A stretch of 64,000 bases of DNA, taken from assembly GCF_008807015.1 (NCBI RefSeq), contig NZ_CP031700.1, positions 1,885,014 through 1,949,013 on the forward strand, written 5' to 3'. Below, piece by piece: positions 29,871 to 37,266 of this stretch. The notes under the pieces were generated by a model that saw nothing but the letters and a program-made list of their open reading frames with translations, ran no database searches and was not told the DNA's origin. The stretch's first letter is position 1. Each line of letters starts with the position of its first letter. Source of the stretch: Neisseria zalophi (lineage in GTDB: Bacteria > Pseudomonadota > Gammaproteobacteria > Burkholderiales > Neisseriaceae). Both the position numbers and the translations under genes were made by a program.

Positions 29871-30503
29871 ATGGACTTACACGATATTCGCGAAGATTAC
29901 AGCAAACAGGAATTATCAGAAGCCGAATGCGATGCCGACCCCATTATTCAATTCGAGCGCTGGCTGAATGAAGCCATCCGCTCCGAAGTAAACGAGCCAA
30001 CTGCAGTAAACGTGGCTACAGTCAATTCAGATGGCCGCCCTGAAAACCGGCAAGTGCTATTGAAAGAAGTGAATCGGCAGGGTTTTGTGTTTTTCACCAA
30101 TTATAAAAGCCGAAAAGGACGCGCATTAGCGGCTGTACCTTTTGCTGCCCTTACTTTCTTTTGGCCGGAATTGGAGCGGCAGGTACGAATAGAAGGCAGA
30201 GTTGAAAAACTTGATGAAACTGCCTCCGACGAATATTTTGAAAGCCGCCCTTACACCAGCCGTATCGGTGCATGGGCAAGCGAACAAAGCGAAGTGATCA
30301 GCAGCAAAGCGGTATTGGTTACCCGTGCTGCAGCAATCGGCCTCAAGCACCCGTTACATGTTCCCCGCCCACCGCATTGGGGCGGCTATGTAGTGATACC
30401 CGACAGAATAGAGTTTTGGCAGGGCAGACCCAGCCGCCTGCATGACCGCATCCAATACCGTCTGGATGGCAACCAATGGATTAAAGAGCGGCTTTCACCT
30501 TAA
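29871..30503 (+). CDS. pdxH: Pyridoxamine/pyridoxine 5'-phosphate oxidase
   Basis: About 210 residues. It oxidises pyridoxamine or pyridoxine phosphate to PLP using [23 protein letters not shown] near residue 57 is the FMN-binding region, and the C-terminus [15 protein letters not shown] is the family signature. The ATG at 29871 has TAGGA seven bases upstream; the TTG at 29865 would add only two residues. Confidence 0.95.
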   Translation: MDLHDIREDYSKQELSEAECDADPIIQFERWLNEAIRSEVNEPTAVNVATVNSDGRPENRQVLLKEVNRQGFVFFTNYKSRKGRALAAVPFAALTFFWPELERQVRIEGRVEKLDETASDEYFESRPYTSRIGAWASEQSEVISSKAVLVTRAAAIGLKHPLHVPRPPHWGGYVVIPDRIEFWQGRPSRLHDRIQYRLDGNQWIKERLSP

Positions 30504-30510
30504 AATATTT

Positions 30511-30767
30511 GGGGCTATCCTAGATAACTAGAGTTGTTCATAAGCATATAAAATAATTCTTATGAAGAAAAGCTGTTTAGGCCAGTATGAGCAATACAAA
30601 CTAATCGAACTGTTTGTTGCAGGCGTAACCACCAGAACAGCAGCACAATTCGGCGTTCATAGAAATACTGCAGCTTGAGACCTTGGCAAAATAGTCTTTT
30701 AACAGAAAGCCGAACTTTAAGCACAAGATTTCGGCTATTTGGGAAAGTGCTATTCAGCAAAAGCCTC
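30511..30767 (+). mobile_element. Decayed IS1016-like (IS1595 family) insertion sequence remnant
   Basis: The sequence GGGGCTATCCTAGATAACTAG at 30511 looks like the terminal inverted repeat of IS1016-type elements. It is followed by the first 38 codons of a transposase and then by unrelated sequence. No matching right-hand repeat is seen before the terminator at 30768, so only the left end remains. The exact right border is uncertain. Identification is from memory of the family. Confidence 0.55.
30562..30678 (+). pseudogene. N-terminal fragment of an IS1016-like transposase
   Basis: 38 codons from ATG to TGA. The peptide contains QYKLIELFVAGVTTRTAAQF and then GVHRNTAA, matching the helix-turn-helix start of IS1016/IS1595 transposases. 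It stops where a longer transposase would continue, and the DDE catalytic domain is absent. Confidence 0.6.
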
Positions 30768-30794
30768 AGGCCGTCTGAATATTTCAGACGGCCT
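30768..30794. terminator. Inverted uptake-sequence terminator of the minor-pilin operon
   Basis: AGGCCGTCTGAA and its complement are separated by three bases. The hairpin lies about 46 bases after the last pilin gene (minus strand) and also caps the transposase remnant on the plus strand. Confidence 0.82.
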
Positions 30795-30840
30795 TCCTTT
30801 ATATTTTAAGAAACAACTTAGTATGGTTTAAACACTAAAC

Positions 30841-31299
30841 CTATGTACCAATTTTTTTACACTTACCCTGAGTAGTATATCTTTTAGCAGAAGCGGCATC
30901 TTCACACTTATAAGCATCACCTGTGCTATTCATCCATACCGCCATTTTATAACCTGATGACGATTTGGGTATTGCAGTCAAGTTGTAACCAATACTATTT
31001 TTAGCATCAGGCATTGCTATAGAAATAACATATTTTGATGAAACATCAGGATCTATATTAAAATTTTTTAAAAACTCTGTCAGCTCTGCCTCACTCCTTA
31101 ATTTTGAAGGCTCTTTAATACGTTTGAGTTTAATTAAATTATTAATATCAACCAGCTCGATATGTGCATTCATTAAATGACCGCGCTCAATATAATGCAT
31201 ATACGATGGATATGCGATAGTTGCCAAAATCCCGATAATAGCTACCACAATCATCATTTCTAACAAAGAGAAGCCTTTTTGTTTTAAAGATATTTCCAT
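30841..31299 (-). CDS. pilX: Minor pilin PilX/PilL
   Basis: 152 residues. A short leader ends at Gly in QKG, then the mature part starts FSLLEMMIVVAIIGILATIA with Glu at position 5, the class III prepilin signal cut by PilD. The tail YKMAVWMNSTGDAYKCEDA resembles PilX of meningococci and PilL of gonococci, where it aids cell aggregation or adhesion. Two Cys near the C-terminus likely form the D-region disulfide. It is the last gene of the operon, 12 bases after pilK. Confidence 0.88.
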   Translation of the reverse strand: MEISLKQKGFSLLEMMIVVAIIGILATIAYPSYMHYIERGHLMNAHIELVDINNLIKLKRIKEPSKLRSEAELTEFLKNFNIDPDVSSKYVISIAMPDAKNSIGYNLTAIPKSSSGYKMAVWMNSTGDAYKCEDAASAKRYTTQGKCKKIGT

Positions 31300-31311
31300 T
31301 AAAGTACCTTC

Positions 31312-31863
31312 TTAGTTTGCTGAAACATAAGATTGAAGTGTTACCGTTGTATTGGCATTTTTCCCCCAGGCCTTAGCTGTTACACGATATATCATTGAAC
31401 TATCTTCCTGCGTGTTGATATATTCAATAATATAACGTGGTTTTTTCCTAACACCCGAATTATTTAACTCTTTACCATTCAATTCCAAACATGTTTGCTT
31501 ATCACACAATCGGTGCCAAGCCACTTCTCCGGTAGAATCGGCTTCTATACGAACGTCACCAACGTTTTTTTGCGTAGCATTTGCCGAAGAACAAAGCCCT
31601 TCTTCACAGTTTTGCTTAAATGTAATGATATTTCCATAAAAGCCGGCAATTCTACGCTCTCCGGCACGCAATGCTGCCTCTGCCAACGCAGAAGCAAACT
31701 TATGGTCGGCATCATTGGTACTGATACGCTGTTCGGTATTATAAGACTGGGTAACGCTTACCACGAAAAATGCAACCACAATCATCACCATCAACACAAT
31801 AAAGAGTGAAAACCCTTGTTGTGATGATTTATGCATAAAATTTAAAGAGTACGGTTTGCGCAT
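31312..31863 (-). CDS. pilK: Minor pilin-like protein PilK (PilX-type GspK analogue)
   Basis: 183 residues. Prepilin signal SSQQG/FSLFIVLMVMIVVAF near residues 14-30, lacking the Glu at position 5, as is usual for PilK and GspK proteins at the pilus tip. The C-terminus RYIIEYINTQEDSSMIYRVT and AKAWGKNANTTV matches Neisseria PilK. The ATG at 31863 has a strong AAGGGGAGG ribosome site and overlaps the end of pilJ by 22 bases; starting inside at 31833 would avoid the overlap but lacks a site. Confidence 0.9.
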   Translation of the reverse strand: MRKPYSLNFMHKSSQQGFSLFIVLMVMIVVAFFVVSVTQSYNTEQRISTNDADHKFASALAEAALRAGERRIAGFYGNIITFKQNCEEGLCSSANATQKNVGDVRIEADSTGEVAWHRLCDKQTCLELNGKELNNSGVRKKPRYIIEYINTQEDSSMIYRVTAKAWGKNANTTVTLQSYVSAN

Positions 31864-32840
31864 GCATTGCCTCCCCTTACAGCCGCATCAATAGTATAAA
31901 TTTGATTTGCATCCTGAACACCACCACTTAAAGTCATTCGTATCAATGTCGGCACTCTAGATAAACTATCGGAATATTGAAATTTCTCAAAGTCATCCGA
32001 ACTCTCAGGTACTACAACTTCAGGACAGTCATTAATATAGAGGTACTTCAATTTAGCATCAGTGATACCTTTTACCAAAAGCTGTGGATTGCCCCACTTA
32101 TTATCACTGGTTAACTGAAAGCGATATAAGCCCTGCTGCCCACCAATATTACCAACAACATAAGCATTAACTATATAATTCATTACTGTTATTTCATTAT
32201 CGTCAGAGGAGGTTCCCAATGCATTTCTCACTGTTTCGTTTGTCGGCATTGTGTCATCAGCCGGTCGAACCAAAGTATCACAAGAACTAAAAATTAAAGG
32301 TGCGCCATTATCAACTTCATTACTCACTCCTCCAATACGCCCATTGCCTGTGCCATACATAAAAATCAGCGCATCCGATCCGGTATTAAAGTCTGAAGGT
32401 TTAAAATTACCACGAGAAATAGAACGGATAGCAAGCAAATTATCACTGTCATTGATCAACTTAAATGCATCTGAGACAGCGGTAGCAGAATTATTATCTT
32501 TAATTTTCCGCCCCCCTACTTTAGCTTGAACGGTGGCCATAGTTTTCCCACCAATTGTTTTTTGTACAATCTCAGTTTCTGCTGTCATATTAAAGCAACC
32601 GAAGTTTCCGGCCATCCGGGCATCACGGACAATCATATTGGCAGCATTACGCAAATCTTGTTGTACAGTAAGTCTTTCATTAGCCGCCGTATTCAATTGA
32701 CGTGCAGTAAAATACCCCTTGCTCACTGCCATCAATACAATCATACTAAGCAAACTGGCTACGGCAAACTCTATCAGACTAAAGCCTTTAGGCTTGGATG
32801 CCGCCGTAATGTAAAAATTATTGTTATTTGTTTTCATCAT
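31842..32840 (-). CDS. pilJ: Minor pilin-like protein PilJ (PilW family)
   Basis: 332 residues, the largest of the minor pilins. The prepilin cut follows SKPKG, and the mature protein starts FSLIEFAVASLLSMIVLMAV. The large C-terminal domain is typical of PilW/GspJ proteins that help start pilus assembly. Its start codon overlaps the pilI stop by one base, and its end overlaps pilK, so the operon is tightly coupled. Confidence 0.9.
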   Translation of the reverse strand: MMKTNNNNFYITAASKPKGFSLIEFAVASLLSMIVLMAVSKGYFTARQLNTAANERLTVQQDLRNAANMIVRDARMAGNFGCFNMTAETEIVQKTIGGKTMATVQAKVGGRKIKDNNSATAVSDAFKLINDSDNLLAIRSISRGNFKPSDFNTGSDALIFMYGTGNGRIGGVSNEVDNGAPLIFSSCDTLVRPADDTMPTNETVRNALGTSSDDNEITVMNYIVNAYVVGNIGGQQGLYRFQLTSDNKWGNPQLLVKGITDAKLKYLYINDCPEVVVPESSDDFEKFQYSDSLSRVPTLIRMTLSGGVQDANQIYTIDAAVRGGNACANRTL

Positions 32841-33556
32841 TATTCCGTCAATTGTGCTTGATAGGTATAAGTAATTTTCTGTTTATTTTTCTGATTGGTT
32901 TGTAAAGAAGAAGTATTCTTTTCTGCTTTTTCAACATCCATTTCCCAAATTACTTTGATTACCATTGGATCATCTCCCCTTGTGCCTGAACAGTTTCCAT
33001 CGGCAGTTGTCATATCGCGCCCGGTATTATCCACACAAATAATATAATAGATATCGGTATTTGGCAGTGCGGCCAACAGGGTATTTTCAAACCTACCCAA
33101 CTGGTCTTCCAATATTTCCCGTTTATTCAATACTGTTCCATCACTGTCAGACTTAGACCAATTTTTAATTCCCCCACCTGCTTTTACAGGCTTACTTAAA
33201 AAATAACTGACCGCTTTGCCCACAATAATATTGTTATTATCATAGCTTTTAATCACCCATCCTTCAGGAGTATTGTCTTTTACCGTATCTGCACACTCTT
33301 TTCTATCCTTATCATCTTTACTGCACAAAGTCGGGTTGATCATCATGCCTTCAGTCAAATTTTGAACAGCTTGGGCAACAATGGTTTGGCTCTCTGCTTC
33401 ACGAACACTCGCTACCGTTCTGAGTTGTGTAGCTAATAAAGCCAACACGCCCACCGCTAACACAAACATCGCAACCAAAACTTCCAACAAAGTCATCCCG
33501 CTTTGCCTTGCTATCAAACCGCCCCGACGGTTATGAATCGTTTTAAATACTTTCAT
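32840..33556 (-). CDS. pilI: Minor pilin-like protein PilI (PilV/GspI family)
   Basis: 238 residues. After a basic leader the cut site is RQSG/MTLLEVLVAMFVLAVGVLAL, a typical PilV/GspI signal with Met at +1. The C-terminal domain includes LPNTDIYYIICVDNTG and ends in KITYTYQAQL. It follows pilH by 59 bases and overlaps pilJ by one base. Confidence 0.9.
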   Translation of the reverse strand: MKVFKTIHNRRGGLIARQSGMTLLEVLVAMFVLAVGVLALLATQLRTVASVREAESQTIVAQAVQNLTEGMMINPTLCSKDDKDRKECADTVKDNTPEGWVIKSYDNNNIIVGKAVSYFLSKPVKAGGGIKNWSKSDSDGTVLNKREILEDQLGRFENTLLAALPNTDIYYIICVDNTGRDMTTADGNCSGTRGDDPMVIKVIWEMDVEKAEKNTSSLQTNQKNKQKITYTYQAQLTE

Positions 33557-33615
33557 TTTTCAATCTTTTTTATTAATTAACCAAGTAAGCTAACAGTATC
33601 TGATTTTATTAGCTT

Positions 33616-34299
33616 TTATTCAGCTGTTTTATATTCACACAAAGTAGCAGCCATACTATTTTCATTATCATCTTTAACGATTGAATCGCCCGAACACTCG
33701 TTTACCCTGCCACTACTGTCTAACCAAACAATACGGGAACGCGATTTTTTAGTACGCTCATCTCTGGCTACACTGTCCGTTAAAGAAATCTTAACGAACC
33801 CGCTGGCAATACTCAGCTTATCACCTGCATTTTTGGCGTGACCAAACATACCGTTGGGCAAGAATCCCCATACTTTATTGTTCCCTGTTTTGGTATATTT
33901 AAAATCATAAGTTTCAAATTGATAGCTAACCCGTTTCTGATCCTGCATATTCAAGATCACCGTACGTAAATTAGTATCATTATTACGTGTATAGCTACCA
34001 TCTTTGTTGTTATCGGCAAATGCGGCAAGACCTTCACCTGCATAGCTATGATCACAATATTTATCCGGATTGCCGTCTTTTCTAATAGCAACCGGACAAA
34101 CATAAACGGGAACATTCAAACGAACTGCTTCACTACGCGCGAAGCGTAAAAGATTAACGACCTGCTCGGCCTGACTCGCTGTACGGCGGGAGGCTATCCA
34201 GTCGCTCATATTAGGGAGGGCGATAGTTGCCATAATCGCTACAATAGCGATGACAATCAACAATTCAGTTAATGTAAAACCTTGATTTTTTAAACGCAT
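33616..34299 (-). CDS. pilH: Minor pilin-like protein PilH (FimT/GspH family)
   Basis: 227 residues. The prepilin signal is LKNQG/FTLTELLIVIAIVAIMATIA; the C-terminal GspH-type domain ends in a Cys pair (near residues 210 and 222). It is the first gene of the pilHIJKX operon, which lies behind dnaB as in pathogenic Neisseria. These minor pilins prime type IV pilus assembly and, together with the uptake sequences, support natural transformation. Confidence 0.9.
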   Translation of the reverse strand: MRLKNQGFTLTELLIVIAIVAIMATIALPNMSDWIASRRTASQAEQVVNLLRFARSEAVRLNVPVYVCPVAIRKDGNPDKYCDHSYAGEGLAAFADNNKDGSYTRNNDTNLRTVILNMQDQKRVSYQFETYDFKYTKTGNNKVWGFLPNGMFGHAKNAGDKLSIASGFVKISLTDSVARDERTKKSRSRIVWLDSSGRVNECSGDSIVKDDNENSMAATLCEYKTAE

Positions 34300-34503
34300 G
34301 AGTTTGCCTGATAACGTTATTCGGGTAATGTGCTTCCGAGCGTTTCAGACGGCCTGCCCTATAAGGACACTCGCCCGAAATACGGTATTTTTACTGCCTG
34401 ATATTTGGCAATTTTGTTTAATTTGGTTTTATATTGTAAACGATAACGCGATGGCATACCTAATAAAATATGAAGAAGGCTTATAAATCAACAATAATCT
34501 GTA

Positions 34504-35913
34504 TCAATCTTCCATCATTGCAGCATCGGGAATATAGGCTGCATTTTCAAATTTGGTAAATTGCCCGATAAAGGTTAAGAAGACTTTTCCAGTCGGGCCG
34601 TTACGGTGTTTACCGATAATACATTCGGCCAACCCTTTAAACTGGGTTTCGGCATTATAGTATTCATCTCGATACATAAACATAATTAAATCAGCATCTT
34701 GCTCGATCGCCCCTGACTCACGCAAGTCAGACATCATTGGGCGTTTGTCCGTACGCTGCTCTACGGTACGGCTCAATTGTGATAAAGCAATCACCGGTAC
34801 CTGCAACTCTTTAGCCAGTGCTTTAAGCGAACGTGAAATTTCACCCAATTCAGAGGCACGGTTGTCGCTGCGTCCCGAACCGGACATTAATTGCAAATAG
34901 TCAATCACAATCAAGCCCAACTTACCACCAAACTGACGGGCAAGGCGGCGGGCGCGGGCGCGCAGTTCGAGTGCAGTCAGCCCCGGTGTTTCATCGATAA
35001 ACATCGGCGCATCGGATAATTTGACCACTGCCTCGTTCAGACGGCCCCAATGTTCATCTTCCAGACGGCCCGTTTTTAAAATATGCTGATCCAAACGCCC
35101 CACCGACCCAAGCATACGCATCACCAGTTGTGCGCCACCCATTTCCATAGAAAAAACGGCAACCGGTAGCTTAGACTCAATCGCTACATGCTCGGCAATA
35201 TTAATCGAAAAAGCAGTTTTACCCATCGAAGGCCGACCTGCTACGATAATCAGATCACCAGGCTGTAAGCCTGAAGTTTTCTTATCCAAATCGATAAAAC
35301 CGGTAGCGATGCCCGTTACCTCATCAGGGTTATCGCGCGAATAAAGCATATCAATACGCTCTACCACTTCTTTTAATAAAACCGGCATTTCCAAAAAGCC
35401 CTGCTTTGATTTAGCCGTACTCTCTGCGATTTGGAATACTTTGTTTTCCGCTTCGTCCAATAATTGCCCCGCATCACGCCCTTGCGGGTTATAAGCACTG
35501 CGGGCAATGTCCGTACCTACCTCGGCCAATTGCCGCATAATCGAGCGTTCACGTACAATTTCCGCGTATCGCCGTATATTGGCTGCGGAAGGCGTATTTT
35601 GCGCCAATGTAATCAAATAATTGAATCCGCCTGCGGCTTCAAGTTCTTCATTTCGCTCCAAAGCTTCTTGCACGGTAATCACATCAGCAGGACGGCTTTC
35701 ATTAATCAGCGCCGAAATACTGCGAAAAATCACACGGTGCTCATGACGGTAGAAATCTTCCGTGCCGACCACATCTGCGATTCTGTCCCATGCGGCATTT
35801 TCAAGTAAAAGCCCACCCAATACCGACTGCTCCGCCTCCATAGAGTGCGGCGGCAGTGACAATGCACTGATTTCACGGTCTTCAGACGGCATCATATCGG
35901 TATAATCATTCAT
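34504..35913 (-). CDS. dnaB: Replicative DNA helicase DnaB
   Basis: 469 residues. The N-terminal helical domain starts PPHSMEAEQSVLGGLLLE near residue 21, and the RecA-like motor has Walker A GRPSMGKTAF near 205 and IVIDYLQLMSG near 315. It unwinds DNA at the replication fork. The early codons MPSE are encoded by ATGCCGTCTGAA, the AT form of the uptake sequence (35881-35892); a second core with one flanking difference lies at about 35036. It precedes pilH by 204 bases, the usual Neisseria order. Confidence 0.96.
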   Translation of the reverse strand: MNDYTDMMPSEDREISALSLPPHSMEAEQSVLGGLLLENAAWDRIADVVGTEDFYRHEHRVIFRSISALINESRPADVITVQEALERNEELEAAGGFNYLITLAQNTPSAANIRRYAEIVRERSIMRQLAEVGTDIARSAYNPQGRDAGQLLDEAENKVFQIAESTAKSKQGFLEMPVLLKEVVERIDMLYSRDNPDEVTGIATGFIDLDKKTSGLQPGDLIIVAGRPSMGKTAFSINIAEHVAIESKLPVAVFSMEMGGAQLVMRMLGSVGRLDQHILKTGRLEDEHWGRLNEAVVKLSDAPMFIDETPGLTALELRARARRLARQFGGKLGLIVIDYLQLMSGSGRSDNRASELGEISRSLKALAKELQVPVIALSQLSRTVEQRTDKRPMMSDLRESGAIEQDADLIMFMYRDEYYNAETQFKGLAECIIGKHRNGPTGKVFLTFIGQFTKFENAAYIPDAAMMED

Positions 35914-36137
35914 GGAATATCTTTCTTGGCAGGCTTTTTCTTACAGAGCAGGCATTATAGCCGAATAAGTTTTATTGGTCTTTTAAAAGAGGAAAGGGTA
36001 AAATTGTATAACGCATCTTAAAATTTTAGTCTTGAATTTGTAGGATGCTTCCGCCCCGTATAGCAGAAAAACAGTGAAAAATCAGCAATACGGTTAAACC
36101 ATTACCATTAACCAAAAAACACAACAGGAGCACTTTA

Positions 36138-36719
36138 ATGGAACACAAACTACCTCAACTGCCTTATGAATTAAATGGTCTGGAACCACATATTTCTAAA
36201 GAAACTTTAGAATATCACTACGGCAAACACCATCAAACCTACATCAACAACTTAAACAACCAAATCAAAGATACCGAATTTGAAAATGCTTCTTTAGAAG
36301 ATATCGTGAAAAAATCTTCAGGCGGCCTTTTTAACAATGCAGCTCAAACATGGAACCATACCTTTTATTGGATGGGTTTCACACCCAAAGGCCAAGGCAA
36401 GCCTTCAGGCGAACTGGCCGCTGCCATTGATGCCAAATGGGGCAGCTTTGAGAAGTTCCAAGAAGCCTTTAACGCTTGCGCTGCCGGTACTTTCGGTTCA
36501 GGTTGGGCTTGGTTGGTAAAAACACCTGCCGGCGAATTGGATCTGGTATCCACTTCTAATGCGGGAACACCTTTAACCACCGAGAACACACCTTTGTTAA
36601 CTTGCGACGTATGGGAACACGCTTATTACATCGACTACCGTAACAGCCGCCCCAACTACCTGAAAGGTTTCTGGGAAATCGTTAACTGGGACGAAGTTGC
36701 CAAACGTTTTGCAGCTTAA
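36138..36719 (+). CDS. sodB: Superoxide dismutase, iron type
   Basis: 193 residues. It converts superoxide to hydrogen peroxide in the cytosol. Metal ligands are His27 (in KHHQTYI), His near residue 74 ([10 protein letters not shown]), and Asp and His in [13 protein letters not shown] near 156-164. The Gln in AAQTWNH next to the second ligand marks the Fe-type subgroup. A ribosome site CAGGAGC precedes the ATG. It is monocistronic with its own terminator. Confidence 0.96.
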   Translation: MEHKLPQLPYELNGLEPHISKETLEYHYGKHHQTYINNLNNQIKDTEFENASLEDIVKKSSGGLFNNAAQTWNHTFYWMGFTPKGQGKPSGELAAAIDAKWGSFEKFQEAFNACAAGTFGSGWAWLVKTPAGELDLVSTSNAGTPLTTENTPLLTCDVWEHAYYIDYRNSRPNYLKGFWEIVNWDEVAKRFAA

Positions 36720-36752
36720 TGACACAATCAGGTCATCATGGCCTGATATCAC

Positions 36753-36790
36753 AAAACAGCACTTTCTTTTTTGAGAATGTGCTGTTTTTT
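36753..36790 (+). terminator. Intrinsic terminator of sodB
   Basis: AAAACAGCAC and its complement form a 10-bp stem, with an inner TCT/AGA pairing, followed by a run of T at 36785-36791. Confidence 0.85.
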
Positions 36791-36892
36791 TATATTTTAC
36801 CCATCCGGCTCATCAACCAGCTTAATCATCTGTTATTTTCCCCGCTATTTGCTGTAAAATTGCCGACACCGAGCCTAAAGGATAAAAAGAGT

Positions 36893-37168
36893 ATGAGCAA
36901 ACTAACCGCCCCTGCCGAACTGCCCGACGAAGCCGATTTACGCGCCGTACTGGCCTACAATATGCGCTTATTCCGTGTCAACAAAGGATGGTCGCAAGAA
37001 GAACTCGCCCGTCAATGCGGTCTGGATCGGACTTATGTTTCCGCGGTAGAGCGCAAACGTTGGAATATCGCTTTATCCAATATTGAGAAAATGGCTTCAG
37101 CACTGGGTATACCGGCTTATCAGCTTTTACTTCCCCCGCAAGCGCGTTTGGCCATGAGCGTTTCGTAA
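36893..37168 (+). CDS. Small XRE/Cro-like helix-turn-helix regulator
   Basis: 91 residues. The helix-turn-helix (about residues 17-72) contains GWSQEELARQCGLDRTYVSA, a clear XRE-type motif with recognition helix at TYVSAVERK. No other domain is present. The longer open frame begins at 36719, but the ATG at 36893 with AAAGGAT upstream is the natural start. Target unknown; it is monocistronic, bounded by the sodB terminator and an uptake-sequence hairpin. Confidence 0.88.
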   Translation: MSKLTAPAELPDEADLRAVLAYNMRLFRVNKGWSQEELARQCGLDRTYVSAVERKRWNIALSNIEKMASALGIPAYQLLLPPQARLAMSVS

Positions 37169-37198
37169 AAACCATCTTGCTAATATACGAATTTATCA

Positions 37199-37230
37199 AA
37201 GGCCGTCTGAAAACCATTTCAGACGGCCTT
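37199..37230. terminator. Inverted uptake-sequence pair between convergent genes
   Basis: AAGGCCGTCTGAAA and its complement form a 14-bp stem with a 4-nt loop between the XRE gene and the M16 peptidase gene. Confidence 0.85.
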
Positions 37231-37266
37231 ATTCATACCTTATCAATAAAACAACCGATAGATATT

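Noticed and set aside
36719-36892. 58-codon N-terminal extension of the XRE regulator
   Set aside because: It overlaps the sodB terminator and lacks a ribosome site; the ATG at 36893 begins a normal small regulator.
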